Shown one piece after another: positions 50,904-60,755 of a stretch of 64,000 nt of DNA. Within the stretch, counting starts at the first letter, position 1. Every line of letters begins with the position of its first letter. The notes under the pieces are model-generated. The model did not search any database and had not been told where the DNA came from. It saw nothing but the letters and a program-made list of their open reading frames with translations. The stretch comes from an uncultured Collinsella sp. (GTDB taxonomy: Bacteria; Actinomycetota; Coriobacteriia; Coriobacteriales; Coriobacteriaceae), in assembly GCA_958436995.1 (NCBI GenBank), contig CAUBMI010000004.1, positions 10,235-74,234 of the forward strand, read 5' to 3'. The position numbers and the translations under genes are program-made.

Positions 50904-51626
50904 ATGAGCACTTCGTCGAAAAAGAACTTGACCCAATACGAGCGTCTGGCGGCAACGCTTCGCGACCGCATTGCCGCCGGCACCTACGCCCGCGGAGATA
51001 AACTGCCGTCCGAGATGGAACTCATGGACGAATCGGGCCTGTCGCGCAGCACCGTGCGCCATGCCCTTAAGGTGCTTGTTGACGAGGGCCTGATTCGAAC
51101 CGAGCGCGGGCGCGGCGCCTTTGTGGCCGACACACCGGCGCTCCACGAGAACAACCTGGTGTTTTCGAGCTATACCAAGCAGGTCGAAGGCCAGGGCATG
51201 AAGCCCACCACGCGCACGGTGGACTCGGGCTTTGCCAAAGCAATGGGCAGCGTGGCCAAGTTCTTTGACGCTAGCGTGGGCAGCAAGCTTGTCAAACTTG
51301 TCCGCCTGCGTTACCTGGACGATGCGCCACTGTGCCTGGAGACCACCTATTTGCCGCCATGCTTTGGGTCGCTCATCGATCGCGATATCAACGGTTCGCT
51401 CTACGCCACGCTGCGCCAGGAGTTCCATCGCGCGCCGGCGCAGGGGCATAAGACCTTTGAGGTGTGCTATGCGTCGCAAAACGAGGCATTTTTGCTCAAC
51501 GTCGAGCGCGGGCAGGCGCTAATCCTAATCACCGACTACGTCTACGACACCGACGGCCGTCCGCTCCATGTCTCCAAGCGTATCCAGCGCACCGACCGCG
51601 CCAAATACACCGAGCCCATCGGCTAA
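50904..51626 (+). CDS. GntR/HutC-family regulator (UTRA domain)
   Basis: 240 residues. The winged helix (YERLAATLRDRIAAGTYARGDKLPSEMELMDESGLSRSTVRHALKVLV) and RGRGAFV are followed by a UTRA domain with PLCLETTYLPP and a C-terminal HVSKRIQRTDRAKYTEPIG. It is more distant from the 38373 and 41384 regulators than they are from each other. Divergent from the SIS gene at 49706-50698. Confidence 0.9.
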   Translation: MSTSSKKNLTQYERLAATLRDRIAAGTYARGDKLPSEMELMDESGLSRSTVRHALKVLVDEGLIRTERGRGAFVADTPALHENNLVFSSYTKQVEGQGMKPTTRTVDSGFAKAMGSVAKFFDASVGSKLVKLVRLRYLDDAPLCLETTYLPPCFGSLIDRDINGSLYATLRQEFHRAPAQGHKTFEVCYASQNEAFLLNVERGQALILITDYVYDTDGRPLHVSKRIQRTDRAKYTEPIG

Positions 51627-51659
51627 CCTGCCAAAATAAACCTGTCCCTAAATGGTAGG
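51627..51659. repeat. GGGACAG hairpin, last copy
   Basis: CCTGCCAAAATAAACCTGTC then CCTAAATGGTAGG; differs from 32744-32776 at three positions. Overlaps the end of the convergent acetyltransferase gene and may terminate both genes. Confidence 0.65.
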
Positions 51660-52238
51660 TTTAGGAAGGTCGGGGAACCAGGTTGGTTTGGGCTGGTTGG
51701 GGGTGCGCTCGGCCAGGACCAGCTCCATCCAGCACATGTCGTACCAGCGGTCGAACTTTTGGGCACAGCGGTCGAAAGCACCCACCAAGCGATATCCCAT
51801 ATGGGCATGGAAGTCCTGGCTGTTGTGCGTTAGATACTCGTCGTCCTTGTCGTGCGGCACGGCGATGAGCGCGCACATGTTGGTGATGCCCATCGCGATC
51901 AGGCACTGCTTGAGCGCATCGTGCAGCTTGCGGCCCAGCCCGCCGTGGCGCACGTCGCGTGCCAGGTAAATCGACGTCTCGACCGACCAGTCGTATGCCT
52001 CGCGGCTGTTGAGCGGACTCGCATAGGCATAGCCTACCGGACGCCCGTCCAGCTCCATCACCAGATACGGATAGCGCTTGAGCGTACGCTCGATGCGCCC
52101 GGCGAACTCCTCAACGCTCGGCACCTCGTATTCGCAGGTAATCGCCGTCTGGCGCACATACGGCTCATAGATGGCAAGCAACGCCGGCACGTCTTCGGGC
52201 GTCGCCAGGCGAATCGCCGGCTCGGACATCTCGGTCAT
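51648..52238 (-). CDS. GNAT N-acetyltransferase, phosphinothricin-acetyltransferase-like
   Basis: 196 residues from the ATG at 52238 with AAGGG upstream. The GNAT fold is marked by IRLATPEDVPALLAIYEPYVRQTAITCEYEVPSVEEFAGRI, VGYAYASPLNSREAYDWSVETSIYL and the acetyl-CoA loop RHGGLGRKL, then HMGYRLVGAF. These match the PAT/bar-like group that acetylates amino compounds. The last ~15 residues are unusual because they are encoded by the repeat at 51627-51659 (FPDLPKPTI). Confidence 0.88.
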   Translation of the reverse strand: MTEMSEPAIRLATPEDVPALLAIYEPYVRQTAITCEYEVPSVEEFAGRIERTLKRYPYLVMELDGRPVGYAYASPLNSREAYDWSVETSIYLARDVRHGGLGRKLHDALKQCLIAMGITNMCALIAVPHDKDDEYLTHNSQDFHAHMGYRLVGAFDRCAQKFDRWYDMCWMELVLAERTPNQPKPTWFPDLPKPTI

Positions 52239-52253
52239 ACAACCCTTCTCTCT

Positions 52254-52297
52254 CAAAAACAAAGGCCGCCTTGCGCCAAACCCAGCGCAAGGCGGCC
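52254..52297 (-). terminator. terminator of the threonine aldolase gene
   Basis: GGCCGCCTTGCGC pairs perfectly with GCGCAAGGCGGCC; the minus strand continues TTTGTTTTTG. Confidence 0.92.
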
Positions 52298-52315
52298 CCT
52301 CGTCATTACATCAGG

Positions 52316-53341
52316 CTACAGGACAGCCGCCAGCGCGTCGATGTCCTCCTGCGTCGTGGCCCAGCTGGTGCAAAAGCGCACCACCGTGTGGGTATCGTCG
52401 TACTTTTCCCAGTACTCGATCGCCGCATGCTCGCGAATGCGGGCCATGTCCTCGTTGGGCAGAATCACAAACTGCTGGTTTGTGGGCGTCTCCAAAAAGA
52501 ACTGGTAGCCACGCTCGTGCAGCACACAACGCAGCGCCTGGGCCGTCTGAATCGCCTGTCGGCCAATCTCAAAATACAGGCCATCGGTAAAGAGCGCCTC
52601 AAACTGCACGCCCGTCAGGCGGCCCTTGGCCAACAGCGCGCCGTGCTGCTTAATACGCGGAATGGGATGCGCCGAAGCGTGCATGCCGCAGAACACCACA
52701 GCCTCGCCGCAAAGCGCGCCGCACTTGGTGCCGCCGATGTAGAACACGTCGCACAGCTGCGCCAGCTCGGGCAGGGTAATGTCGCACTCATCGGCCGCCA
52801 GTGCATAGGCCAGACGAGCACCGTCCACAAACAGCGGAATCTCGCGCTTCTGGCACACCGCGTGAATCGCCGCGAGCTCGGCCTTGGAGTACAGCGTGCC
52901 GTACTCGGTCGATAGACTCACGTACACGGCGCCCGGGAACACCGTGTGCTCGTAGCTCTCGTTTTCGTAGAACACCTGGATATAGTTCTCGAGATCCTCG
53001 GCGTGCATCTTGCCCTCGTAGCCGGGGATGGTGAGCACCTTGTGGCCGCCAAACTCGATGGCGCCCGCCTCGTGGCAAGCGACATGGCCGGTCTCGGCGG
53101 CAACGACGCCCTCGTAGGGCGCGAGCAGCATGTCAATCACCGTCGCGTTGGCCTGCGTGCCGCCCACCAGCAAGAACACGTCGGCATCAGGGGCCTGACA
53201 GGCCTCGCGAATCAGCTGCTTGGCACGCTCGGTGTGCGCATCGGTACCGTAGCCGGGCTGCGGCTCCATGTTGGTATCGACGAGCGCCTGCAGCACTGCC
53301 GGATGAGCACCGTGGGAATAGTCGTTGTTGAACGCGAGCAT
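52316..53341 (-). CDS. low-specificity L-threonine aldolase (beta-eliminating lyase family)
   Basis: 341 residues. PLP enzyme splitting threonine and allo-threonine to glycine and acetaldehyde. The PLP lysine is K206 in YIGGTKCGAL; FVDGARL (171-177) supplies the Asp and Arg that hold the cofactor; LVGGTQANATVID is the phosphate-binding start. Length and motifs fit. Monocistronic with a strong terminator. Confidence 0.9.
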   Translation of the reverse strand: MLAFNNDYSHGAHPAVLQALVDTNMEPQPGYGTDAHTERAKQLIREACQAPDADVFLLVGGTQANATVIDMLLAPYEGVVAAETGHVACHEAGAIEFGGHKVLTIPGYEGKMHAEDLENYIQVFYENESYEHTVFPGAVYVSLSTEYGTLYSKAELAAIHAVCQKREIPLFVDGARLAYALAADECDITLPELAQLCDVFYIGGTKCGALCGEAVVFCGMHASAHPIPRIKQHGALLAKGRLTGVQFEALFTDGLYFEIGRQAIQTAQALRCVLHERGYQFFLETPTNQQFVILPNEDMARIREHAAIEYWEKYDDTHTVVRFCTSWATTQEDIDALAAVL

Positions 53342-53386
53342 GGCAATCCTCTCTAGCCGGGCATGGGCCCGATGATTTAAACGCCG

Positions 53387-54250
53387 CTATTGTACGCCGC
53401 CCGGATAGGCAATGCGCGCGGCAAGGCACTCAAGTGCCAGCACCAGGGCAAAGCCGCAGCTCACGTCAGTCAAAAAGTGCGCACCGATCACAATGCGGCC
53501 AAAGGCGACGAGCGCCGCAACCGCAGCCGCCGTCCAAAAGACCACGCGACGGCGCGACGGCTTTTCCTTAAAGGACGCCGCAGGAAGCCCGGCAAGCATA
53601 AGACCGATCGCCGCGTGCGCCGTGTGTCCGCTCGCAAACGACTTAAAGCCGTCCTTGATTACGCCGGCCGCAATATAGCTCCACTTGTCGGGGTTGCCAA
53701 TCACCCACCACGGCTGAAAATTGAGCCCCGGCGTGACCTCGATCACGCGCATGCGCGGGCGCGACCACAGCGGCTTGACAACCACGTTGAGGATGATGGC
53801 CTGAGCGACCCACACGGCAAGCACCATCAGCGCCCAGCGCGTGAGCTCGTCGGAGTCGGTGTCGCGCGTGAGGCGATAGACGACAAGGTTGGCAGCGATG
53901 ACCAGCACAAACGTCAGCACCAACTGGACAGCGATGAGTTTGCCGCCAACCTTCAGGGACGAGACGATCTCGTAGCCGGCCAGGCCAACGTTGACGAGGA
54001 TGCCGAGCACGGCGAGCCATTTGCTCCCCCTGGAGTCGGGACGCACCGCGCGCACGAGCATAACGCCCGCGACGCTCGCCGTCAGCTCAAACGGCAGCTC
54101 GCCAGCGGCCTCGATAAAGCGACCGTACATGCTGCCGATATTGAACAGCGCGCTCGAGATCTGATAATCGAAGAAACTGCCCACGCCCAGACAAAGGCAC
54201 AGGACGACCGCGATAATGGCGACATCTTTCTTATAGATATATCCGAACAT
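53387..54250 (-). CDS. PAP2-family membrane phosphatase
   Basis: 287 residues from the ATG at 54250 with AAAGGA upstream. Six or so membrane segments. The three phosphatase motifs are present: KPLWSRPRMR, FASGHTAHA (Ala in place of the usual Pro) and RIVIGAHFLTDV, with both catalytic histidines. Such enzymes dephosphorylate undecaprenyl pyrophosphate or phosphatidic acid. It follows mfd by 57 bases and may be cotranscribed. Confidence 0.9.
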   Translation of the reverse strand: MFGYIYKKDVAIIAVVLCLCLGVGSFFDYQISSALFNIGSMYGRFIEAAGELPFELTASVAGVMLVRAVRPDSRGSKWLAVLGILVNVGLAGYEIVSSLKVGGKLIAVQLVLTFVLVIAANLVVYRLTRDTDSDELTRWALMVLAVWVAQAIILNVVVKPLWSRPRMRVIEVTPGLNFQPWWVIGNPDKWSYIAAGVIKDGFKSFASGHTAHAAIGLMLAGLPAASFKEKPSRRRVVFWTAAAVAALVAFGRIVIGAHFLTDVSCGFALVLALECLAARIAYPGGVQ

Positions 54251-54306
54251 GCTTTCCTTTCGATGAAACCAGAGCGCCCAAATGGGGTGTTTGCAGCGTC
54301 GACCCA

Positions 54307-57300
54307 TTAGTCGTCATCGCTGACGCCCAGCTGCTGCAGCAGCATGAGCGCCGCGGCCACGGGGCCGGTGCCGTCGTTGGCGTCGAGACCGCGACCCAGG
54401 CCGCTGCCCGCACCGGCGCCCGCCTTGTAGGGCACCGACAGCTTGCGGCTCTTGGGGAAGTTCACCGCACCGTAGCGGGTCTTGAGCTCAAAGGCTACCT
54501 TCTTGGGAACGTCAACCCCCAGGAAGGTAATGCGCCCACCGCTGAGCGTGACGCTCTCGAGCCCCAGGCGCTCGCCGCGGATACGGATGCGCGCGCGGTT
54601 GAACAGGTTGAGCCCCGCCAACGGCAGCTCACCGTGCGCGGCCTCGGTCTCTTCCTGCACCTCGTCGATGCTCTCCAGGTCCTCGGCCGCCGCGAGCTTG
54701 CGGTACACGAGCACGCGCTGGTCCACCGCCGGCAGGTACTCCTCGGACAAGAAGTAATCGGCAGGCAGATTAATGCCCACGCTCGCCGCCTCCACGCCGG
54801 CATCGTCATCGCCGCGCGCCTCGGCCACGGCCTGGCCCAACATCTGCGTAAACAGGTCAAAGCCCACGCTCGACAGGTTGCCGTGCTGCTCAGCGCCCAT
54901 CAGCGAACCGGCGCCGCGAATCTCCAGGTCGCGCATGGCGATACGCATGCCGCTGCCCAGGTCCTGGAACTCGGAAAGTGCAGTCAGGCGCGCCGTGGCC
55001 TCCTCGGTGAGCGGCAGCTCGCCCGGGAACATAAAGTACGCGTAGGCCTGCGTGACAGAACGGCCCACACGGCCCTTGAGCTGGTAAAGCTGTGCCAGAC
55101 CCAGGCGCTGCGAGTCCTCGATGATGAGCGTGTTGGCGGTCGCGTTGTCGATGCCACTCTCCACGATGGTCGTGGCGATGAGCACATCGATCTTTTTGGT
55201 CGCGAACTCGATCATCACGTCCTCGACCTCGCGCGGGCTCATCTTGCCGTGCGCCACGCCCACGCGCGCCTCGGGCGCGGCCTCGTGCACGCGTGCCACA
55301 GCGCCATCGATGGTCTTGACGCGGTTGGACACGTAGTACACCTGTCCGCCGCGACCCACCTCCAGGCGAATCGCCGCGCTCACCACGTCGGGGTCGTACT
55401 CCCCCACGTGCACGATCACGGGGCGGCGCCCAGTCGGCGGCGTGGTAATCAGGCTCATATCGCGCACGCCGCTCGTGGCCATCTGCATGGTACGCGGGAT
55501 GGGCGTGGCCGAAAGCGTGAGCACGTCAATCTGCTCGCGCAGGTTCTTGAGCTGCTCCTTGTGCTGCACGCCAAAGCGCTGCTCCTCGTCAATGATCACC
55601 AGGCCCAGGTTCTTGGGGTTCACATCGGCCGAAAGCAGGCGATGCGTGCCGATGAGCACATCAATCGTGCCCTCGGCAAACGCCTTGAGTGCGCGCTTTT
55701 GCTGCGCCGGCGTGCGAAAGCGGCTGAGCACCTCGACCTCAAGGCCAAACGGGGCAAAGCGTTCAAAGAACGTCTCGTAGTGCTGCTGGGCCAGAATGGT
55801 CGTGGGGCAGAGCACCATGACCTGGCGACCGGAGTCCACGCACTTAAACGCCGCGCGCAGGGCGACCTCGGTCTTGCCAAAGCCCACGTCTCCGCACAGC
55901 AGGCGGTCCATGGGCTTGGGCGCCTCCATATCGGCCTTAATATCGGCGATGGCCTCCAGCTGATCGCGCGTCTCGTCGTAGGGGAAGCTCTGCTCCATCT
56001 CGATCTGCTCGGGCGTGTCGGGCGGGCAAGCGATACCGGTAATCGAAGAGCGGCGCGTATACAGATCGACCAGGTCAAACGCCAGCTTTTTGGCGTTCTT
56101 GCGCGCCTTGTTGGTGGCACGCGTCCAGTCGGCGGTGTTGAGCCTGGTCAGGCGCGGCTTGTCGCCGTCGGGACCAACGTAGCGCGTAATGCGGTCAACC
56201 TGCTCCAGCGGCACGTAGAGCTTGTCGCCGTCGGCATATTCCAGCAAAAAGTAGTCGCGCTCCTTGCCGCCCACTTCCTGGCGCGCGATCTCGCTAAAGA
56301 GCGCGATGCCGTGAGTGGCGTGCACCACGTAGTCGCCCGGCTTAAACGGGAACGTGATCTGCGTAATGTCCACCTTGCGGCGGCTGCGCGCGCGGTTGGC
56401 GTCCATGCGGGCGTTAAGGTCGGCGATCGAGAACACGGCCAGGTTGGCATCGGGCACCACCACACCCTGCGGCAGAGCGGCATCCACAAAGGTCACGCGT
56501 CCGCGCGAGATGGTGGGCACGGCGGCACCGGCGGCAGCCTGGGCCGCGCCCGCCTCGAGCGAGCGGGCGTTGAGCGCGTCGGCCTTGCGTTCGCGAATTG
56601 CAGCATGAGCATCCTGGCGGACAGCACGATCGGCAGAATCCGCCGCCGCCACGCGCACACGGTCGCCAATAGCGCCCGCGTTTTCGGGCGCGGCCGTCAG
56701 CGACTCCTCAAAGGTAATACCCTCATCGCCAAAGGTGAGCTCCATCGACTCGCGTGCACCGCGGTCGGGGATGGCAAACACGCAGGCATAGCGCTTGCCC
56801 ACGACCTCCTGGATGCGCGTCATAAAGCGATTGTCCGAGCCCGCGATGGCCGGCTGCTCAATCTTGAGCTCTGCCGTCACCGCACCACCGGCACGAATCA
56901 AGCTCACGTAGTTCAAGCGCTGCTGGGCACCAAAGTCGAGCTGCTGGGCGCGCACGTACAGACCGTCCAAGCGGTCAATCCCCGCCTCGCCGGCGCGTGC
57001 CTCGATATCCTCGTAGGCGCGCAGGCAGTCGTCGAACAGCGAGCGCGGCTCGGACAGCACCACGAGCGCCTGGCCGCTCACATGCGACAGCGGGCTCACG
57101 GTCTGGCCGTACATCACCGGCAAAAAGCGGTCGAGCTCGGGCGTGACGATGCGTGCATCCACCATCTCGAGCAGCGCCGCCAGCTTACTGTCGTCCTGGC
57201 TGGCGCGGTAGAGCGCCACGTGCATGTTGTGAACGGCCTCGTCGGTGAGCGCCAGCTCGCGGCAGGGGAAGATTTCGATGCTGTCCTCGTTGCCGATGGT

Positions 57301-57939
57301 CTGCCCCGTGGAACTCACCATGCGGCGGATGCGATCAATCTCGTCGCCAAAGAACTCAATGCGCACGGGTGCCTTCTCCTGCGCGGGGAACACCTCGACG
57401 GTATCACCGTGCACGCGGAACAGGCCGGGCGCGTCGGCGGCACCGGCATTGGTATAGCCCATGCCCACCAGGCGCTGCGGCACCTCGTCAAAAGGGATCT
57501 CCTCGCCCACCGCAAAGGTCGTGGACTCCCAGTAGCGGCTCTCGACTGGCGGCACGCAACGCAGCAACGCGCGGGCCGAGGCAACCATAATGCAGTTGTC
57601 ACCGCGCACGATGCGTCCCAGGGCCTCGCAGCGCTGCGCCACCACGGCATCGTCGGGCGCCTGCTCGCGCCACGGGTAGTCCTTGCGCTCGGGAAAGCGG
57701 CACACGTGCGCCAGGCCCACATAGGCGGCCAGGCTGCGCGCGGCGCGATCGGCAGCGTCCTCGCCGCTCACGATATAGACCGTGGGACGCGGACGGCGCG
57801 CAAACTGGGCGGCCGCCATAAGCGTGCGACCCGACTGCGACACGGCCAACGTCACGTCCTCGCCGGCATCGAGTCCGGCCTCGACGGTCTGCAGTGCCTC
57901 GGCAGTGTAGAGCTGCGCGGCTATACGGTGAATGAGCAT
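54307..57939 (-). CDS. mfd: transcription-repair coupling factor Mfd
   Basis: 1210 residues from the ATG at 57939 with GGAGGA. Removes stalled RNA polymerase and recruits UvrA. The N-terminal UvrB-like module (about 1-330), the CarD-like RNA polymerase interaction domain beginning FKPGDYVVHATHGIALF (about 540), and the RecG-like translocase with LLCGDVGFGKTEVALRA and the DEEQRFGV box are all visible, then TRG-region motifs and the C-terminal D7-like domain. The tail is Gly-rich (about 30 residues, GAGAGSGLGRGL) before the end. Confidence 0.97.
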   Translation of the reverse strand: MLIHRIAAQLYTAEALQTVEAGLDAGEDVTLAVSQSGRTLMAAAQFARRPRPTVYIVSGEDAADRAARSLAAYVGLAHVCRFPERKDYPWREQAPDDAVVAQRCEALGRIVRGDNCIMVASARALLRCVPPVESRYWESTTFAVGEEIPFDEVPQRLVGMGYTNAGAADAPGLFRVHGDTVEVFPAQEKAPVRIEFFGDEIDRIRRMVSSTGQTIGNEDSIEIFPCRELALTDEAVHNMHVALYRASQDDSKLAALLEMVDARIVTPELDRFLPVMYGQTVSPLSHVSGQALVVLSEPRSLFDDCLRAYEDIEARAGEAGIDRLDGLYVRAQQLDFGAQQRLNYVSLIRAGGAVTAELKIEQPAIAGSDNRFMTRIQEVVGKRYACVFAIPDRGARESMELTFGDEGITFEESLTAAPENAGAIGDRVRVAAADSADRAVRQDAHAAIRERKADALNARSLEAGAAQAAAGAAVPTISRGRVTFVDAALPQGVVVPDANLAVFSIADLNARMDANRARSRRKVDITQITFPFKPGDYVVHATHGIALFSEIARQEVGGKERDYFLLEYADGDKLYVPLEQVDRITRYVGPDGDKPRLTRLNTADWTRATNKARKNAKKLAFDLVDLYTRRSSITGIACPPDTPEQIEMEQSFPYDETRDQLEAIADIKADMEAPKPMDRLLCGDVGFGKTEVALRAAFKCVDSGRQVMVLCPTTILAQQHYETFFERFAPFGLEVEVLSRFRTPAQQKRALKAFAEGTIDVLIGTHRLLSADVNPKNLGLVIIDEEQRFGVQHKEQLKNLREQIDVLTLSATPIPRTMQMATSGVRDMSLITTPPTGRRPVIVHVGEYDPDVVSAAIRLEVGRGGQVYYVSNRVKTIDGAVARVHEAAPEARVGVAHGKMSPREVEDVMIEFATKKIDVLIATTIVESGIDNATANTLIIEDSQRLGLAQLYQLKGRVGRSVTQAYAYFMFPGELPLTEEATARLTALSEFQDLGSGMRIAMRDLEIRGAGSLMGAEQHGNLSSVGFDLFTQMLGQAVAEARGDDDAGVEAASVGINLPADYFLSEEYLPAVDQRVLVYRKLAAAEDLESIDEVQEETEAAHGELPLAGLNLFNRARIRIRGERLGLESVTLSGGRITFLGVDVPKKVAFELKTRYGAVNFPKSRKLSVPYKAGAGAGSGLGRGLDANDGTGPVAAALMLLQQLGVSDDD

Positions 57940-58097
57940 GCTGTTCCTCCGGCATCGCAACGCCAAAAGCCCGCCGGGGCAAGCTCGGCGGGTCGTACGT
58001 CAAAGATCATTGTTTGTCATGGTAGCGTATGGAGAGGACTCCTGCTCAAGGGCAAACCCGGCCCTGCAAAAAACGCCAGACGAAGATGCATTCCGCC

Positions 58098-58763
58098 CTA
58101 CCCCGCTACGCGCACGCTGGGGCACAAATCTGCCAGCGGACACTCGTCGCACTTGGGTTTGCGGGCATCGCAGATTTCGCGACCGAAGGTGATCCACTGA
58201 TGGTTGACCGACTCCCAATACTCGTGCGGCAAAATCTTGAGCAGATCCTGCTCGGTCTTGAGCGGCTCCTTGGCATGCGTCTTGGGACTCAGCATCAGGC
58301 GGTGCGCAATGCGGTTGACGTGCGTATCCACTGCGATGCCTTCCACGATGCCGTACCCCACGTTGAGTACGATGTTCGCCGTCTTGCGCCCCACGCCCGG
58401 CAGCTTTACAAGCTCCTTCATGTCGGCCGGTACCTCGCCGCCGTAGTCAGCAACGATCATCTGGGCGGCCTCCACGGCATGCTTGGCCTTACTCTTATAA
58501 AAGCCGAGTGACTTAATGGTGTCCGCCACGTCAGCCACGCTCGCCCCGGCCATGGCCTCGGGCGTGGGCCACTGGGCAAACAGCCGCGGCGTCACCTTGT
58601 TGACCTGCGCGTCGGTCGTTTGCGCCGAGAGTAGCACCGCGATCAGCAGGCGGAAGGGATTCTCGTGGTCCAAAAAGCACTCGACCGGGCCATAGCGACG
58701 GTTGAGGCGCTCACACACCTCGATGGCGCGCTCGCGCTTGGCGGCATTGGTCTCGCGTGGCAT
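58098..58763 (-). CDS. nth: endonuclease III
   Basis: 221 residues from the ATG at 58763 with GAGGAG five bases upstream. Base-excision repair glycosylase/AP lyase for oxidised pyrimidines. The HhH-GPD motif LPGVGRKTANIVL contains K127 and the catalytic Asp is D146 in VDTHV. The 4Fe-4S site is C198-x6-C205-x2-C208-x5-C214, complete. Confidence 0.97.
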   Translation of the reverse strand: MPRETNAAKRERAIEVCERLNRRYGPVECFLDHENPFRLLIAVLLSAQTTDAQVNKVTPRLFAQWPTPEAMAGASVADVADTIKSLGFYKSKAKHAVEAAQMIVADYGGEVPADMKELVKLPGVGRKTANIVLNVGYGIVEGIAVDTHVNRIAHRLMLSPKTHAKEPLKTEQDLLKILPHEYWESVNHQWITFGREICDARKPKCDECPLADLCPSVRVAG

Positions 58764-58826
58764 AACGACTCCTCGGCTCAACGGCACAATAAACTTATGG
58801 GCACAATTGTCCCACGTCCTAGACGC

Positions 58827-60629
58827 TTACGCCTCCAAGAATGCGCCGGTCTGACGGCTCCACAGACTCGCGTACTCGCCACCCGCCTCGACGAGCTGCA
58901 CATGCGTGCCGTCCTCGACGATCTCGCCATCCGCCAGCACCACGATGCGGTCGAGCGCCGCCACGGTGGACAGGCGATGCGCCACCACAATGGAGGTGCG
59001 GCCGCGCATCAGGTTCTCGAGAGCTTCCTGCACCAACGCCTCGGACTCGCTATCGAGGGCAGACGTCGCCTCGTCGAGTACCAGAATCGGCGCGTCGGTG
59101 AGGATGGCACGGGCAATGGCCACGCGCTGGCGCTGGCCGCCCGAAAGCTTGACGCCGCGCTCGCCCACCATGGTGTCAAAGCCATGGGGCAGGCGGTCGA
59201 TAAACTCCAGGGCATTGGCCAGGCGCGCCGCCTCACGAATTTGCTCGTCGGTGGCGTCGGGGCGGCCGTAGGCGATATTCTCGCGAATGGAGCGGTGGAA
59301 CAGCAGCGCCTCCTGCGGCACGTAGGCAACCTGGCGGCGCAGGCTCTGCTGTGTGCAGCGCGAGACATCCTGACCGTCCACGAGTACGCGGCCGCCCTGA
59401 ACATCGTCCAGGCGCAGCAGCAGCTTGGTGAGCGTCGTCTTGCCCGAGCCCGATTTACCCACCAGGCCCACGCGCTGGCCCGCCGGCACATGGAGCGTCA
59501 GGTCGTCGAACACGCTATCGCCCGCCGCGGCGTCACGGTATGCAAAGCTCAAGTGCTCAAAATCGATCGCGCCCTCGGCCACCTTAAGCTCGGGAGCATG
59601 CTCGTCGTCCGCCACCAGGCGCGGCTCGTCCAGCACGCGCGTCATCTCGGCGGCGTCACCCAGCGCGCGGTTAATACGCTGCATCATGGAGCTCACGTAG
59701 TTCAGACGCATGGTGAGGTTATAGGTGTAGGTAAAGATCATGACGAGCGAGCCGGCCGAGATGCCAAACCACGCGTTGCCGCCCGCCACGAACACACTCA
59801 CCACGGCCATGGTGATGACGATAAGGCCCGAGGTCGTAAAGTTGCGCTGCATTATGGCGTGCATCGATACCGTTTCGGCATCGCGCGCGGCACGGTCGGC
59901 GGCATCGAACAGATCGCGTTCAAAGTCCTCTCGCCCGCAGGTCTTGACGGCCAAGATGTTCGTGACCGCATCGGACAGCACACCCGAGAGCTTATTCTGC
60001 GCGGCGGACGTCGCGGCCGAAAGTGGCATGATGCGCTTGTACATAAGCCAGACAAACGCAATGTAGACGACCATGATGCCCACCAGGATCACGGTAAATG
60101 TGGGCACCACCGGAGCGAGTGCGGCCACGGTGCAGATGACCGAGGTGATGGTGGGGATGAGCGAATACACCGTCACGTCGACCAAGCCCGTATAGCCGCT
60201 CATAAAACGGCTTGTCTGGCTCACAAGCGATCCGCCAAAGCGGCTGGTATGGAATGTCATGGATTGGTTGGAGAGCGTGTCGAAGCACAGACGCGCCAGG
60301 TGATAGTTGCCCGCAATCTCGAGCTTGTAGACGGTGTAGTCCTGCAGCTTGGAGAGGATTTGACCCACCAGGTTAACGAGCACGAGCGCCAGGATATAGG
60401 GGCCGAAGACCTCGAATACTTGATCGCCCGCCACGGGGCCGGCCTGGACGCGGTCGACGATGAGGGCCATCACGTAGGTGTTGGCAAACGTGAGCAAAAA
60501 GATGTAGCCCGCCGACGAGAGCACCGAGAGAAAGACAATCAGCGGCTGCGTGCGCGTGACACCCCAAAACCGCTGCAGCGTGCGGCGCACGGTGGAGCGG
60601 CTGAGCGGACTGGTGCTTCTCTGAGACAT
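58827..60629 (-). CDS. ABC exporter, fused membrane and ATPase domains
   Basis: 600 residues from the ATG at 60629 with AAAGGA. The type I exporter membrane domain spans about 30-320 with six helices; the ATPase domain (about 360-595) has Walker A VGKSGSGKTTL, the Q-loop PQEALLFHRSIRENIAYGRP, signature LSGGQRQRVAIARA, Walker B ILVLDEATSALD and the H-loop VAHRLST. It must act as a homodimer or with a partner encoded elsewhere; no second half-transporter is adjacent. Substrate unknown (multidrug or lipid-like). Confidence 0.93.
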   Translation of the reverse strand: MSQRSTSPLSRSTVRRTLQRFWGVTRTQPLIVFLSVLSSAGYIFLLTFANTYVMALIVDRVQAGPVAGDQVFEVFGPYILALVLVNLVGQILSKLQDYTVYKLEIAGNYHLARLCFDTLSNQSMTFHTSRFGGSLVSQTSRFMSGYTGLVDVTVYSLIPTITSVICTVAALAPVVPTFTVILVGIMVVYIAFVWLMYKRIMPLSAATSAAQNKLSGVLSDAVTNILAVKTCGREDFERDLFDAADRAARDAETVSMHAIMQRNFTTSGLIVITMAVVSVFVAGGNAWFGISAGSLVMIFTYTYNLTMRLNYVSSMMQRINRALGDAAEMTRVLDEPRLVADDEHAPELKVAEGAIDFEHLSFAYRDAAAGDSVFDDLTLHVPAGQRVGLVGKSGSGKTTLTKLLLRLDDVQGGRVLVDGQDVSRCTQQSLRRQVAYVPQEALLFHRSIRENIAYGRPDATDEQIREAARLANALEFIDRLPHGFDTMVGERGVKLSGGQRQRVAIARAILTDAPILVLDEATSALDSESEALVQEALENLMRGRTSIVVAHRLSTVAALDRIVVLADGEIVEDGTHVQLVEAGGEYASLWSRQTGAFLEA

Positions 60630-60755
60630 GGGCTTCCTTTCGCATCTGATAGGGCGAAACGCCATTGTTGCACATTGAAGCGCACTTCAGGCAAGCACGA
60701 TGCGAAAAGCGATGGGGCACCCGCGTTTACGCCGGCGACCCACCGTCCGTTGCGA

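Noticed and set aside
54634..58200. Plus-strand open frame of 1188 codons opposite mfd
   Set aside because: mfd is certain on the minus strand; the plus-strand frame spans into the nth region and has no domain pattern.
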